64,000 nt of DNA from Xanthostigma xanthostigma (lineage: Eukaryota > Arthropoda > Insecta > Raphidioptera > Raphidiidae). Under the pieces are notes generated by a model, which worked only from the letters and a program-made list of their open reading frames with translations, ran no database searches and was not told the DNA's origin. Location: positions 32,685,501 through 32,749,500 of the forward strand of contig OY754465.1 in NCBI GenBank assembly GCA_963575645.1, in the 5' to 3' direction. Shown here one piece after another: positions 1-11,340 of the stretch (position 1 is the first letter of the stretch; each line of letters opens with the position of its first letter). A program made the position numbers and the translations under genes.

Positions 1-36
1 GACATCACGAAATTTGGACACAACATTCATCTCGGT

Positions 37-720
37 TAGGGATTGCTCCCGGGAATTACCGGTACTGAATTTCCCGGGAATTCCCGGATAATTACATCGC
101 CTTCAATATCGAGAAGTGTAACCTATTTCCCGGGAATTCTGGTACTACAAAAAATTATACTAATTTTAATGTTTTAACTATTTTTTCAAACTGTAAATGT
201 TGTAATCGTCGTCGGTGATTTTAAACATAACGTTTTATTAAAGTAAATAACACCCAAGTGACTTTATCTTAATTTCTTTCTGCTTTTTCTTTCTTTCTTT
301 TATTTTAACTTTTTTATGTCTATTTACCTTCTTAGTTAAATTTTGGTACTTAAATTACGACTACGAGCTAAAAATTTTTGTTAATTTTTCAAAACCAGAC
401 TGAATAGGTACAATATTAAATTTGAATTGAATGTTCCTTTTTCATGACAAGAATGATTATTTCTTGTTAAAGTTGAGTTAAGATAATACTTAATACTTAA
501 TTTGTTGATCATCGAAGATTATTATTGAGACTGATTGTCATATTTAAAGGTTATTAATTTACGTAGGGAAACTCAGTGATTTGTATTGTGATTAAATTTC
601 TTCAAAACTATTTCCAATGTTTAATTTCACGCACAACAAGCATTTAACACATTTTTTCTCTAGTACCGAAAGTATCGAATTTCTCGGTTTTGTCGGTACT
701 GGATCTCCTCCAGTACGGGG
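37..720 (-). repeat. Repeat family H copy, inverted relative to the 28.7-30.1 kb copy
   Basis: One end carries CCCGGGAATT and ACCGGTACTG motifs (about 45-140). The other end carries a short imperfect inverted motif around GGTACTGGATCTCC (about 660-720). The same blocks occur in reverse order and orientation at 28695-30095, including a shared stretch about CACCGGCGAC/ATTTACAACTTG. It is therefore a dispersed repeat. No coding capacity is visible and the class is unknown. Confidence 0.6.
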
Positions 721-2590
721 AAATACAAATTCGATTTTTTTTTCAAATTTAATTTAACTTTATTAGTCAAAAACACAATTAAAACTATACAGACACTGTC
801 AATAAAAAAGTGATACAGAAATATAGAAATGATACAGAATGACAATAAATTTGGATATATTTTTTTAAAACCTTTGTGTCATTTTGCACATATAATATTT
901 GTCGAAACTATAAATAGTGGAGTGCCGTAAGACATAAAAACCGATTTTTGACATGCATTTTAGGGGTGAGGAAGGCATCGGGTAAAAAAAAATTACAGTT
1001 GCATATTTTTTCTCGAAAAATCGTAATTTATGATAAAAAAATAGGTGTTCCTATTAAAAATGTCAAAGTCACTCTCATCCCTGCGCAGGGGATGATGGTG
1101 GGGAGTGGTATTTGTCTCTTAGCAATGGCCCTTTTCAAATATACAACTTTTGTTTGAAAATTTTTTCGAAATAGTCGTGTCTAACCGAGATGTTAGTTTG
1201 CCTCAAGATAAACGCCCCATTCTGTATATGTATTACAACAATTAATTGAAAAATGAATAGTATCTTGACGATAACTTTTTCAATTTTTGAGATATCTTAA
1301 TTTTTAAAAAAGCGTTTTGTAGGTAAACTCCAGGGCTGCAGAACCTGTAGAGATGGATTGTTTTAAGGCTTTCGTTTTTAAGATGTTTGAGTTTAAAGTA
1401 CTCCGAAAAGGTGCCTCTAGAGGTGTAAGCCGAAGTTCTTACAAATATATCTAACAAACGTAAGTTCTAAAAGAAAAACAAAAAATACTAAAATTTTTTA
1501 GAGACAAAGGCCTACATTTTTTGTATCTTGCATATTTCGCGTAAATATCTTTATTTAAGCGTAATCTGCAACAGAAAGATGTTAAATCAATTTTGTTTCC
1601 AAAACTAAGCTCCCAAATTGGTGCAAACTCCCGATACATGTTGATAGTACCCAGATGAAGTAGATCGTTAGTGGATTACGTTTAAATTAAATTTTTGCAA
1701 TTAAACTATCGGTTTTATTGTCTATTTTTGCGTCAAAAAAACATGTAATGACTATCTCATTTTCGCCGTAACTCCGTCAACTTAAATGATAATAACATTT
1801 AGCAGAGCTCATTTTCAAGGGTTTTTCAAGCTGTATAAAAAATCTATTCAATATTTTTTACCAAAACAGCTGTGTTGTCTCCCTGTAAAGGACGTTGAAA
1901 GGAATGAATATGTTTGTTAGCGAACAAACTCTCATATTTAAACAGTCATAACTTTGTTTCTATTGTACGTACAAAAATATAAAAAAGGGAATCTATTCGT
2001 AATTTAATAATAATTAATAGAATGCATAGTTTTTGAGTTATTCGTGAAAGAGCGCTCGAAAATGTCCATAAGTCAATGAAAAATCGAGATTTTTAATCTC
2101 AAATAACTGGATAAATATCGATGCAAATAAATAACTTCATAGGATACGTTTTGTTTAAAATTCAATGATGTATCGATTCCTGGGGTTACTTTTTCCCAAA
2201 AAATTTCCACCCCCGAGAAGGGGTGGCATATCGACATATGTCAAGAGCGGCGATAATAAATGGGTAAACATTTTAGTATTTAGTGTTAAAAACACATTCC
2301 AAAAGGTTTTACAAAAATCCGTTCAGTTTACCGGGGTACCGAGGTATAAACCTTACGGCCCTCCACTAAAAATGGCTCTAAGATCAAAAATTGCTTCGTG
2401 AATTTTTTGAAATATTTAGAAGAAAGTCCTTTTATTTTCTCCGGTAAAAAGGTAAAAAGTTTATGTCCCATGAAGTCTGGGCTTTGCTGACAAATTTTTA
2501 AGCGGTGATATATCACAAGAACTTCATTTTTGCTTCTGGTATCATAGTCATGATGATCGGCACCGGTTGATAAATTATCAATATTTGCTT
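721..2590. other. Unassigned AT-rich stretch
   Basis: No open reading frame here resembles a protein I know, and the frames are short and low-complexity. A stretch near 2195-2260 has a CCCCGAGAAGGGG palindrome, and 1200-1240 has a 'cgccccattctgtatat' sequence resembling the ends of mariner-type elements. I see no gene. Confidence 0.5.
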
Positions 2591-2591
2591 T

Positions 2592-2937
2592 GAATTAACA
2601 CAATACGTTGAAGATATAATAGTTAAAGACAGTCATAATACGTAATTCAGTAAACAGTGGTTTAAAATGAGCATCATAAGTAGCACCCGAAATACATTTT
2701 ATGGCCTTTTTTTGTAGTAAGAGAATTTTATCAACATCTGAGGCGCAGCCCCAAAACAATATTCCATAAGAGATGTTAGAATGGAAAAAAGCAAAATAGA
2801 CTAATCTTAGTGTCTCAGGAGACACTATTTTTTAGTTTATACAAGGAGGATATTGCCTTGGCTACTTTACCACAAACGCCATGTATATGTTGTTTCCAAG
2901 ATAATTTTGAGTCTAAGGTAATAACTAAACCAGTGGG
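2592..2937 (-). pseudogene. Non-LTR retrotransposon reverse-transcriptase C-terminal fragment, frameshifted
   Basis: Read on the minus strand, 2937 to about 2813 encodes TLDSKLSWKQHIHGVCGKV, the conserved block after the RT thumb in jockey/CR1-type LINEs. A one-base frame change near 2815 leads into VSPETLRLVYFAFFHS, followed by a YGILFWG block and a QKKAIKCISGA block. These are the usual C-terminal RT landmarks of this group. The fragment has a frameshift and a stop, has no endonuclease or complete RT, and cannot be active. Its 5' side ends abruptly at a short repeat shared with about 34990-35080. It is probably the continuation of the RT fragment at 6412-6935, which has the same orientation and the expected order, separated by later insertions. 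Family assignment rests on motifs alone. Confidence 0.75.
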
Positions 2938-3360
2938 AGTATATGCCCAAGTAATTCAAGAATTACAAGGCGCGAAATTTTACAGCATATACCCCGGGGT
3001 TTTGTTTGAAAATCGGTGTATATATTTAACGACACTTGGAGCTTAATAATATAACTTAATTTACTTAATCTAAGAAAAAAATAACAGTTGAAAATAATGA
3101 AACACAGAAAGGAAAAAAATAATTTTAATAATTTCATGGTTCTCTATGTAATATGTTATTATGTCATGCAAAAATTAAACAAAGAACTACCTAACTAACA
3201 TCTTCAGAACAAAAGAACAACAGATTTTTTTTTAAATATTTCTGAAATTATGAGTTTAGAAAAAAAAATTCATAACTTTCTTGTAAAAACAGATAGAAAA
3301 CTAAACAGTTGTGAAAACTACCCAATTATTATATAAAAACAACGTTAAAGCATATATGCA
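2938..3360 (-). repeat. Degenerate family A repeat plus a short conserved repeat end
   Basis: 2938-3005 holds a block with CAAGTAATTCAAGAATTACA and a CCCCGGGG motif that recurs inverted at about 34990-35090 and partly at 21590. 3075-3360 matches the reverse complement of the family A repeat (best copy 51519-52065), recognisable by 'acaaaagaacaacaga' and 'tatataaaaacaacgtta'. No coding capacity. Confidence 0.55.
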
Positions 3361-3535
3361 GTAAAACGCGATGGGGCAAAGGTGGGGTTTTTAAAAAAAT
3401 AATTCCGGGGTGAACGATAAACGGGTATGCGAATTGTAATTCCGGGCTGAACGATAAAGGGGTATGCGAATTGTCTCGCAGTGAAACGGGAAGGGGCAAA
3501 TGTGGAGTTTTTAAAAAAACAATTCCGGGGTAAAA
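3355..3535 (+). repeat. Two degenerate units of the 81-bp family D minisatellite
   Basis: Units contain AATTCCGGGGTGAACGATAA and GTATGCGAATTG plus 'agtgaaacgggaaggggcaaa'. The same unit is tandemly repeated six times at 38230-38740. The block directly abuts the 120-bp satellite that starts after it. Confidence 0.75.
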
Positions 3536-5010
3536 AACTAAGTCCACCATCTTTAGAAGTCCGCCATATTGAATTTAGAATGACGTCACTGTATTTTTCG
3601 AGTTGTTCTCAGCAAGCCCTTTCATTTGATACCCATATTGTAGGAAAGCATAAAAAACTTAGTCCGCCATATTGAATTTAGAGTAACGTCACTTTTATTT
3701 CGAGTTGTTTTCAGTTAGCCCTTTTATTTGATACCCATATTGTAGGAAAGCATAAAAAACTTAATCCGCCATCTTTAGAAGTCCGCCATATTAGATTTAG
3801 ACTAACGTCACTTTATTTTTCGAGTTATTCTCAGCAAGCCCTTTCATTTATACCCATATTGTAGGAAAGCATAATAAAATTAGCCCGCCATCTTTAGAAG
3901 TCCGCCATATTGGATTTAGAGTGACGTCACTTTATTTTTCGAGTTATTCTCAGCAAGCTCTTTCATTTGATACCCATATTGTAGGAAAGCATAATAAAAT
4001 TAGTCCGCCATCTTTAGAAGTCCACCATATTTGATTTAGAGTGACGTCACTTTATTTTTTCAGTTAGTTTCAGTAAGCCCTTTCATTTGATACCCATATT
4101 GTAGGAAAGCATAAAAAACTTAGTCCGCCATCTTTAGAAGTCCGCCATATTTGATTTTGAGTGACGTCACTTTTTTTTTGAGTTAGTTTCAGTAAGCCCT
4201 TTCATTTGATACCCATATTGTAGGAAAGCATAAAAAACTTAATCCGCCATCTTTAGAAGTCCGCCATATTGAATTTAGAGTGACGTCACTTTATTTTTCG
4301 AGTTATTCTCAGCAAGCCCTTTCATTTGATACCCATATTGTAGGAAAGCATAATAAACTTAATCCGCCATCTTTAGAAGTCCGCCATATTAGATTTAGAC
4401 TGACGTCACTTAATTTTTTAGAGTTATTCTCAGCAAGCCCTTTCATTTATACCCATATTGTAGGAAAGCATAATAAAATTAGCCCGCCATCTTTAGAAGT
4501 CCGCCATATTGGATTTAGAGTGACGTCACTTTATTTTTCGAGTTATTCTCAGCAAGCTCTTTCGTTTGATACCCATATTGTAGGAAAGCATAATAAAATT
4601 AGTCCGCCATCTTTAGAAGTCCGCCATATTTGATTTAGAGTGACGTCACTTTATTTTTTGAGTTAGTTTCAGTAAGCCCTTTCATTTGATACCCATATTG
4701 TAGGAAAGCATAAAAAACTTAGTCCGCCATCTTTAGAAGTCCGCCTTATTTGATTTAGAGTGACGTCACTTTTTTTTGAGTTAGTTTCAGTAAGCCCTTT
4801 CATTTGATACCCATATTGTAGGAAAGCATAAAAAACTTAATCTGCCATCTTTAGAAGTCCGCCATATTGAATTTAGAGTGACGTCACTTTATTTTTCGAG
4901 TTGTTCTCAGCAAGCCTTTTCATTTGATACCCATATTGTAGGAAAGCATAATAAAATTAGTCCGCCATATTTAGAAGTCCGCCATATTGGATTTAGAGTG
5001 ACGTCACACA
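3536..5010 (+). repeat. 120-bp tandem satellite arranged as a 598-bp five-monomer higher-order repeat
   Basis: About twelve monomers of roughly 119-120 bp, each containing TCCGCCATCTTTAGAAGTCC, a TGACGTCAC (or TAACGTCAC) box and ATACCCATATTGTAGGAAAG. Monomer-specific variants recur at a fixed distance. The start ATCTTTAGAA of one variant lies at 3771 and 4369, with its next equivalent at 4967, so the period is 598 bp. Shared diagnostic variants include 'catttatacccat' (3845 and 4442), 'caagctcttt' (3953 and 4552), 'gttagtttcagtaag' and 'attagcccgcc'. Two full higher-order units are present, plus a partial unit at the left. Open frames through the array (for example 4280-4633) are a by-product of the 120-nt period. 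Confidence 0.9.
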
Positions 5011-5240
5011 GCTAACCATGCATTGTCATCCAAACTAAATGTGTATACAAATCTTCATTTCAATCGGTTGAAGATATCTGCTTCAAAATTACCGAAGGCA
5101 TTCTAGTCAGTCACTTAGTAATTCAGTCGCTCACTTATTAATTTAGTCACCCAACTATTATTTTAATATCTCAAATTATTGAAACAGTATCTCATCATCA
5201 GTCACCAAGTTTTTTTTTTATTATATCGTTTTATAATTCT
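5011..5240. other. Unassigned spacer
   Basis: Contains a short run of 'cagtcactta' -like near-repeats (5105-5160). No gene or larger repeat recognised. Confidence 0.4.
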
Positions 5241-5690
5241 CCTATAAAAAACAACTATGGCATGTACCTATCTCTTTTGCGCATGCCCCGATTTTTCCCA
5301 AAAATTATACAAAACTCTTGAAAAAATAGATCGAATAAAAAACCGTTATGAAAAGTATACCATTCTTATATACAAACAACTTTATAACTTATACTTCTTC
5401 TGCGCATGCGCCGACTTTCCCTCAAAAAAAAAACATTTTACAAAACTTTCTTGTAAAATAGAATAAAAAACTATTATTAAAAGTACACCGCTATTATTAA
5501 AAAAAAAACAACGACGGCATTTATCTCTTGCGCATGCGCCGATTTTCCCCAAAAAATTTACAAAAATTTCTATTAAAAATAGAATAAACCGTTTTAAAAA
5601 CTATATTATTATTATATAAAACAACATTATAAGAGATATATTTTTTTACGCATGCGCCGATGTTCCCCAAAAACAATAGGCCACTTCATA
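5241..5690 (-). repeat. Tandem amplification of a family A internal segment (about 125 bp, four units)
   Basis: Four units each carry GCGCATGC(G/C)CCGA at about 5279, 5402, 5528 and 5649, followed by 'caaaactttcttg' and 'ccgttatgaaaagtatacc'. Single or double copies of the same segment occur inside family A elements at 27540-27740 and 51600-51720. Confidence 0.7.
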
Positions 5691-6411
5691 TTTGCATATC
5701 AAACATCCTCCCAAAATTTGGTTTTAATCCGATCATCCGTGGTGTCAAAATGGTAAAAAATGTCAAAAGTGACGTTTGCATCTGTCAAAGTAGGTATTAC
5801 CTATGTTCTAATAATTAGTTATTCAAATTGTTAACTCAGAAGGCGTTGCATTTCGAAACGGCATCCGTTTTTGAACAAATGCTATCTTTTAATTTCATTA
5901 TTGTAATAAATAATATTATCGACCAATTTTATTTGAAGACAGAACATACGCAATTTTTAAATTGCCATGTTAAACCGTGCAATAGAGAGAGATAACCGAA
6001 AGATGTTTGCCATCGGTTATATCAAATTGAATTTATTTCTATATAAATGTGTATAAAAAAACTGTTTGGGCATTTTCTGTTGTACGAAACTTATGTAAAA
6101 TTTTCTCCTCTTTCGTTTAAGACAGGTTTCGAGCCGATCGGATTTAAAATGAGCGAGCTATAAGCAAAAAACTTCGTTTTTCCTAAATTTCTCCCTTCTG
6201 GGGCCAAAATTAAAAAATCGGGCGACGTTAGGATCTAAGTTACCCGGAGACGAATCGATCAAAAAAAAGTTTTTTAAAATCGGTTAAGGCGTTTGGGCTG
6301 TACGCGTGACACAAAAAAGTGGGACGTACAGATTCACAGATTCACAGATTCACAGACGTACAGACAAAGCGAGTACATATAGGCGCTTTAGCTTACGCTA
6401 TTCGCGCCTAA
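5691..6411 (-). repeat. Repeat family B copy, about 720 bp
   Basis: The reverse complement begins with TAGGCGCGAATAGCG and short 'cacagatt' tandem repeats (6330-6360), and runs to TTTGGGAGGATGTTTGATAT (about 5690-5715). Further copies or parts lie at 21600-22105 (minus), 31440-32310, 33955-34660 and 52740-53285 (plus). No coding capacity; class unknown. It abuts the LINE fragment at 6412. Confidence 0.75.
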
Positions 6412-6935
6412 AAATGAACTGGTTTACTTAAATTGATGGGAGGTACATCTTTTTTTAGTGAAAATAATATATTTTGAGTTTTGTTCGAATTCAATTTTAA
6501 TTTATTAGCCCGAAACCAGCTGTCCGCTCTCGAAACAACATCGGTGACCTTCAACTGTATGTTCTGTAAATCAGTACTCACTTGCATAAGCCTGCAAGGT
6601 CATTTATATATAATAAAAAGAGCGGGGCCAAGACAGACCGTTGGGGTACACCGTTTGATATCTTTAAGGTTGAAGATTTTCCACTAGGAAACACCACCAA
6701 CTGAGACCTAACAGTCAAATAGCTCTTAATGAGGTTTAAAGCTGTATTGTTAAATCCATATTTGGAAAATTTACATAATAATTTACTGTGCGATATTGTA
6801 TCGAACGCTTTAGAAAAGTCACACAGAGTAGCCCAGGCAATCTGTTTATTATCAAAGGCATCATATATATTTTCAGCTAAATAATTATTTGCTTCAATTG
6901 TAGATTTAGAGTTTCGGAATCCAAATTGGGATATT
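6412..6935 (-). pseudogene. Non-LTR retrotransposon reverse-transcriptase domain fragment
   Basis: On the minus strand, 6935 to about 6590 encodes QFGFRNSKSTIEA, then DFSKAFDTISHSKLL, then SNGVPQRSVLAPL and LYINDL. These are RT blocks 2a to 4 of jockey/CR1-type LINEs; the first catalytic Asp is the D of DFSKAFD. After a stop the next recognisable piece (about 6575-6480) reads RADSWFRANKLKLN. The YADD catalytic block between them is deleted, so the element is dead. The 5' part (endonuclease) is absent. Orientation and order match the C-terminal piece at 2592-2937, which suggests one LINE split by about 3.5 kb of inserted repeats. Confidence 0.8.
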
Positions 6936-8165
6936 TCAGTACCGGTACTGCAATCCCTAATCTCAATAAACGAAGATGAACGTGCCTACTGCATGTTCCT
7001 CTCCACCATTCGTTCTTTTGCACCCGGGTGAAACCGGGTGGAACCGCTAGTATATTATAGGTATATGTATGTACACAGTTAAAAAAATATCGTTTCAATG
7101 TATCAATAATTTTTCCAGGAGAATTACTTTAAAATTCTACAATGTTGTTCTTACGGAGAAAGAAGTGCAATTACAGTCTAAGGTTGTTGTCAAATCAGAT
7201 TTTCTGACAATGCGGCCTAGTATCCGTGTTTTATTCTCTAACAGTCCAGTAGTCTTAGAAACATCGATATCGAAGCGGTCATATTTTGTACTTTGGTTTC
7301 TGGCTTTCACTAAGGCATTAAGACTGCCGCGTATGTTTTTGGGGAACTCCTTGAACCCGCTTCTTTTCACCCTGCAAAAAACGCGATCGCATCAACACTC
7401 CCCGCAAGAAAGTTTGCCTCAGCGAGGAACAACACCCTGCTCAGTTTGATTGTATGATAAAATAAATTAGGACAATATAAATGTAAATAAAAAAACATAT
7501 ATAAATAAATATTAAGGGTAAGATGGCATAGTTGTAAGAAAACAAAAAAAAACCTGGTCTTGACCCGAATCAAATCAGGAATTTCTGCGTACAAAGCAGT
7601 CGCTATATTCATTTCTATATCGTAACCGGTTGATTTACTGTTTTTAACCGACTTGCAAAAAAGAAGTAATCCTTTTTTTGTTTGTTCAACCAATATTTAT
7701 TAAGGTATAGAATAATATCAAATAATAATACAGTAATATGATAACGATTGAGAAAATTCAGGAAGCGCAAATCTGATACATCAAAAGTTTCCTAGCAGGC
7801 CTAATTCTTTTTTAACGTTGGTAGTTCTGAACGCGTTTTTAAGCAATGTGAAATGTACGCAGTTCCTCCTTCAGAAACCGGGACAGTGTAGATATATATT
7901 ATATAGCCCACCAATATATATATATTATATAGCCCACCAAACACACAAACAGTGAAGCTGCTCCTCAGGTCCTCTGCCCCATTATAATAGGTACAGATTG
8001 TACAGCGTGCAGCACACGTAGACAACATCGATCCGTCATTATTTTCCGGTACATTTAACACATACTTCAAACTATTTCCTTCATTTCGTCATCATACACT
8101 GTTGTGTTACGCGGCTTTCTATGTCTCTACGTGTATTCTGTCTGCAGAATTTTCCAGCTTTACGT
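6936..8165. other. Unassigned stretch
   Basis: Overlapping open frames of 70-126 codons exist on both strands (for example 7069-7449 plus and 7137-7370 minus). Neither resembles a known family, and neither shows splice-flanked exon structure I can defend. 7910-7945 is a short tandem duplication of 'tatatattatatagcccacca'-like sequence. Confidence 0.4.
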
Positions 8166-8529
8166 TTCTCTGTGTAGGTGTTTTTATGCTTTGGAAATTG
8201 AAATTATTGTTAGGATTTTCAGTAGAGCTGGACAATTGGAGCATTGCAGAGCGCTTTTTAAATTTCATACAATTTTAACTCCACCATCGCTTTTAATTTT
8301 ACGGTTTTATCTTATGTACTTTTTTATAATACGATTAAGTTTACCATTTTTTTACATTGAGTTGGTTAGTACTACGTTAGGAAGAAAAGGGCCTAGGTAT
8401 GTCTGTCAAAAAATATACAACACTTTACCTTTCGACGTACGACAAATTGAAAAATTTTATTTAACTGAACAGGCTTATTATTGCCTATGGAATTCAAACT
8501 ACTTGTTATGTTTTTGGTATAACAATTAA
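8166..8529 (+). pseudogene. LINE reverse-transcriptase C-terminal remnant (plus strand)
   Basis: The open frame 8104-8529 contains, from about residue 35, a degenerate IVRIFSRAGQLEHCRALF block followed by ILTPPSLLIL. Near the end come GRKGPRYVCQKIYNTLPF and VRQIEKF. This order matches the tail of jockey/CR1-like RT ORFs, where an 'isGa.rleHCrpLF' block, 'iLTlpSLyI' and 'G.kiyN.LP' follow one another. The first 20 residues of the frame look unrelated. It lacks the catalytic RT part and is probably a 5'-truncated relic, unrelated in position to the minus-strand LINE pieces at 2.6 and 6.4 kb. Confidence 0.55.
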
Positions 8530-9220
8530 TCAAGTTATATCACTATTCTTATTATGAATAAATCCTCAGATTCTTATATGAGAATTGATAATTGACTCAG
8601 ATAATTATGGTAATTGGTAACTTAAAAAAATCGGAACTTGTAATAGACGAATCATTAACATCTTATAAACAACGACGCCTAGACAATCGCTTTTTTTTAA
8701 TTTACAACTTGTGAACTATTTTCAATTGGACAAACATGTATATTCTAAACAGAAGTATGTGTTGGAATATCTTTGGCTATTCGGAGTAAGCATTGTATGC
8801 CGCATTCAAAGTTTTGAAGCCGCTGAAAACTTTTCACTATTGTGTGAAAAATCGATTTGTTCACGTTGTAAGACATTTTAAAACAAAAATAATGCAAGTA
8901 CAAAATAAATCAGGGAAAACTGGAAAAAAAAAATTTAATTGTAAATTTAGACTAAAAAGATATCAACTGAGTCTTATTCGATCACTTGTCAAAGCCTTAC
9001 CTTTATCGTTAAAGAAACTTTTGGAAAGTTATAAGCACAAAGAAATTTTATGGTTATTGAAAAATTAATTTGAACTAGTAAAATTAAAAAATACTATTTT
9101 AGTACGTATTAAAAATATGATTTTGTATTACCCTCTATTAATAGTTGCGTAAAATGCGTGTATGTTGAACACTAGTAAAAGTCGGTAGTTATTAATTTTA
9201 GTAATTATAGTGAACTAGTG
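8530..9220. other. Unassigned stretch with one lysine-rich open frame
   Basis: 8793-9068 (plus) is an open frame of 91 codons rich in Lys, Leu and Phe with no recognisable domain. Its composition is what AT-rich DNA gives by chance. Nothing else is visible. Confidence 0.35.
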
Positions 9221-9915
9221 TGTCATAAAGGACCCCGCACGGAACATATGGGAATCGCCCCTCGGTTAAAATTCTCCATACTCGGGGATATTATCCAAAA
9301 ATCGACGCTTATCAAAAGTCTCCATGGGCACGAAGTCCGGAAATGCGATCCCGGGGAGTTATTATTATTTTGATTGCAATAAAAGTATAATTTTATTGCA
9401 ATCAAAATAGGGAAAATGAGCAAATGCACCCGTCTCCTTGTGATATTCTATTATAGACATATCTACATCACATAGATATATCATATACAGTATATATGTC
9501 GCCGGGATATTGTCAAACCCGTGATATTATAATTTCACTTAGTGAAATTATAATATCACGAATCTTTGTCAATCGTGATATTGTAATTTCACTAGTGAAA
9601 TTACAAAATCACGGATTTGACAATATCCCGACGACATATATACTGTGTATGATATATCTATGTGATGTAGATATGTCTATAATAGAATATCACAAGGAGA
9701 CGGGTGCATTTGCTCATTTTCCCTATTTTGATTGCAATAAAAGTATACTTTTATTGCAATCAAAATAATAATAACTCCCCGGGATCGCATTTCCGGACTT
9801 CGTGCCCATGGAGACTTTTGATCAGCGTCGATTTTTGGATAATATCCCCGAGTATGGAAGATTTTAACCGAGGGGCGATTCCCATATTATGTTCCGTGCG
9901 GGGTCCTTTGCTACA
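9221..9915. mobile_element. 695-bp nested foldback element
   Basis: The left arm (9227-9490) starts AAAGGACCCCGCACGGAACA. The right arm (9645-9910) is its near-perfect inverse, ending in a TGTTCCGTGCGGGGTCCTTT-like sequence. Each arm contains its own hairpin built on GATTGCAATAAAAGTATA (9371-9407 and 9729-9765). The centre is occupied by the 146-bp double-hairpin core described separately. No clear target duplication was found. Non-autonomous. Confidence 0.85.
9494..9639. mobile_element. Double-hairpin MITE core, copy 1 (centre of the foldback)
   Basis: Terminal inverted repeats ATATGTCGCCGGGATATTGT and a near-perfect inverse flank two consecutive internal palindromes. Each is of the form GTGATAT...AATTTCAC/GTGAAATT...ATATCAC, separated by 'aatctttgtcaat'. 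Solo copies occur at 11341-11487 and 45806-45951. Confidence 0.85.
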
Positions 9916-9989
9916 CAAATAAATTGTCAAATACTTTGAAAATATACTGAAAATGAAGTGAAATGCAGCTTTATATAGGAATTTCGTTT

Positions 9990-10130
9990 CGTTTCGAAAA
10001 AATGGTGCCAAACGTCTTAGGAGGTTATGAAACGTCGAGAAATTTTGGTCCGACCCCTAGGTCCCGCCATCCGACCGACGCCAATAGTGTAAGTGCCTTA
10101 TGGCAAATACACTAATTAAATATGTCCACA
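9990..10130 (+). repeat. Repeat family I copy
   Basis: The block from AAAATGGTGCCAAA through AACGTCGAGAAATTTT, GACCCCTAGGTCCCGCCATC and GTGCCTTATGGCAAAT recurs at 17757-17880, with a partial copy at 10490-10545. Short dispersed repeat, class unknown. Confidence 0.7.
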
Positions 10131-10685
10131 TTATTAACTCATCTAAATTAGCATACCTCGAACCATATTGGTTGTACGCTGTATCAATAAAAATGATCTC
10201 AATTTTTTAATATATATTCAATGAACTTTTTTATAAATATGATATATTTCTTTCAATGACTGTTCATTGTTCAGTCTTTATTGCCCAATTTTTTCGTTTG
10301 TAATTCTTCGGCCTAAAATTTTTCATTTTTTTGAACAAAATTTTTTTCTGTAACCCATCTGAAAATATAGACATTTCATATTATTTCGAACGACTCGGTA
10401 CTATTTTTTATTTTTAGTGTCTATATTTTGATTATAGTGACATTTCCAAAAATTACAACCTTGTTCAGGATGATGTTCAACGTTGAGATTTTATGACACG
10501 ACCCCTATGTCCCGCCATCCTACCGATGCCGTGTGTCAAGATATCATTACACTATGATAATATACACTATACAGTGTAAAAGATAATCCGAACACAAGGA
10601 AAATACAATGGGATTTTTTTATCAACGAATCTGTGAGGCTGAAAAGGCAAACTTTTCTCTATTCTGTGTCGTGTTGCCTACAATA
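10131..10685. other. Unassigned stretch with a partial family I copy
   Basis: 10490-10545 repeats the 'cgacccctatgtcccgccat' part of family I. The remainder is AT-rich with no recognisable content. Confidence 0.4.
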
Positions 10686-11083
10686 AAGCATATCGTCGTT
10701 GGTTCTGTAATACCTTTTATGTGCAAAAAGTAAAATTTGCAGGAAAAGCCAAAAAGTGGTTCTTTTAGCAATGGGTAAGAACTAGCAATTTCAGAGGTAT
10801 ATTACTAATTCATACTTATCTTTACTATACGTGTTTAATTAAGACGAAGTATTTTCTTAAAAAATAATAAACGTTAATTTCGGATTTATTGGCACATGGG
10901 AGGAATTATTTGATACAACTTTTCACATAAGAGTCACTTCCCCTTGTTGGTTACTGTAAAATTAATTTGGAGGTATTACTAGTGTATAGAGCTCCGTTTC
11001 CTGAATCTTTTCATTTAAAAAACGTAAAATCTGCATATTATGCACATAAGAGCTATTACAGAACCAACGACGATATGTGAAAT
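10686..11083. mobile_element. Small foldback, about 400 bp
   Basis: The left end CATATCGTCGTTGGTTCTGT (10689) with 'tgtgcaaaaagtaaaatttgc' is mirrored at the right by ACAGAACCAACGACGATATG (ending about 11079), with 'aacgtaaaatctgcatat' further in. This is a short terminal inverted repeat structure without coding capacity. Confidence 0.6.
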
Positions 11084-11340
11084 GTTTGTCAATTGATTTC
11101 GCTTATATTTGACAGATATTTTCAGATTTATTCTCCATTTTTCTCCATTATTATTTAAGTAATTAATTATGACCGCTTATTCATTATTATAGGTACACTA
11201 GCAATCATTACAATGTACGCTTGGAGTTTCAATCAAACTGGTTTACTGTTGGCGAACAATGACTAAAACTGAAAATTCGCTCTAAGAATCTTCAAAACTG
11301 CATAATTACAAACTAAGTTAGGTTTTTATTTGTATAATAT
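11084..11340. other. Unassigned spacer between the small foldback and MITE core copy 2
   Basis: AT-rich sequence without recognisable repeat or coding content. Confidence 0.4.

Noticed and set aside
4280..4633. 117-codon open frame with internally repeated protein sequence
   Set aside because: It runs through the 120-bp satellite, whose length is divisible by three. The protein repetition is a consequence of the DNA repeat.
7069..7449. 126-aa frame overlapped by an antisense frame of 77 aa
   Set aside because: No recognisable family on either strand, and the region is bordered by LINE debris. Insufficient evidence for a gene.
8793..9068. Lysine-rich 91-aa frame
   Set aside because: Composition expected from AT-rich DNA; no domain, no neighbours of related function.
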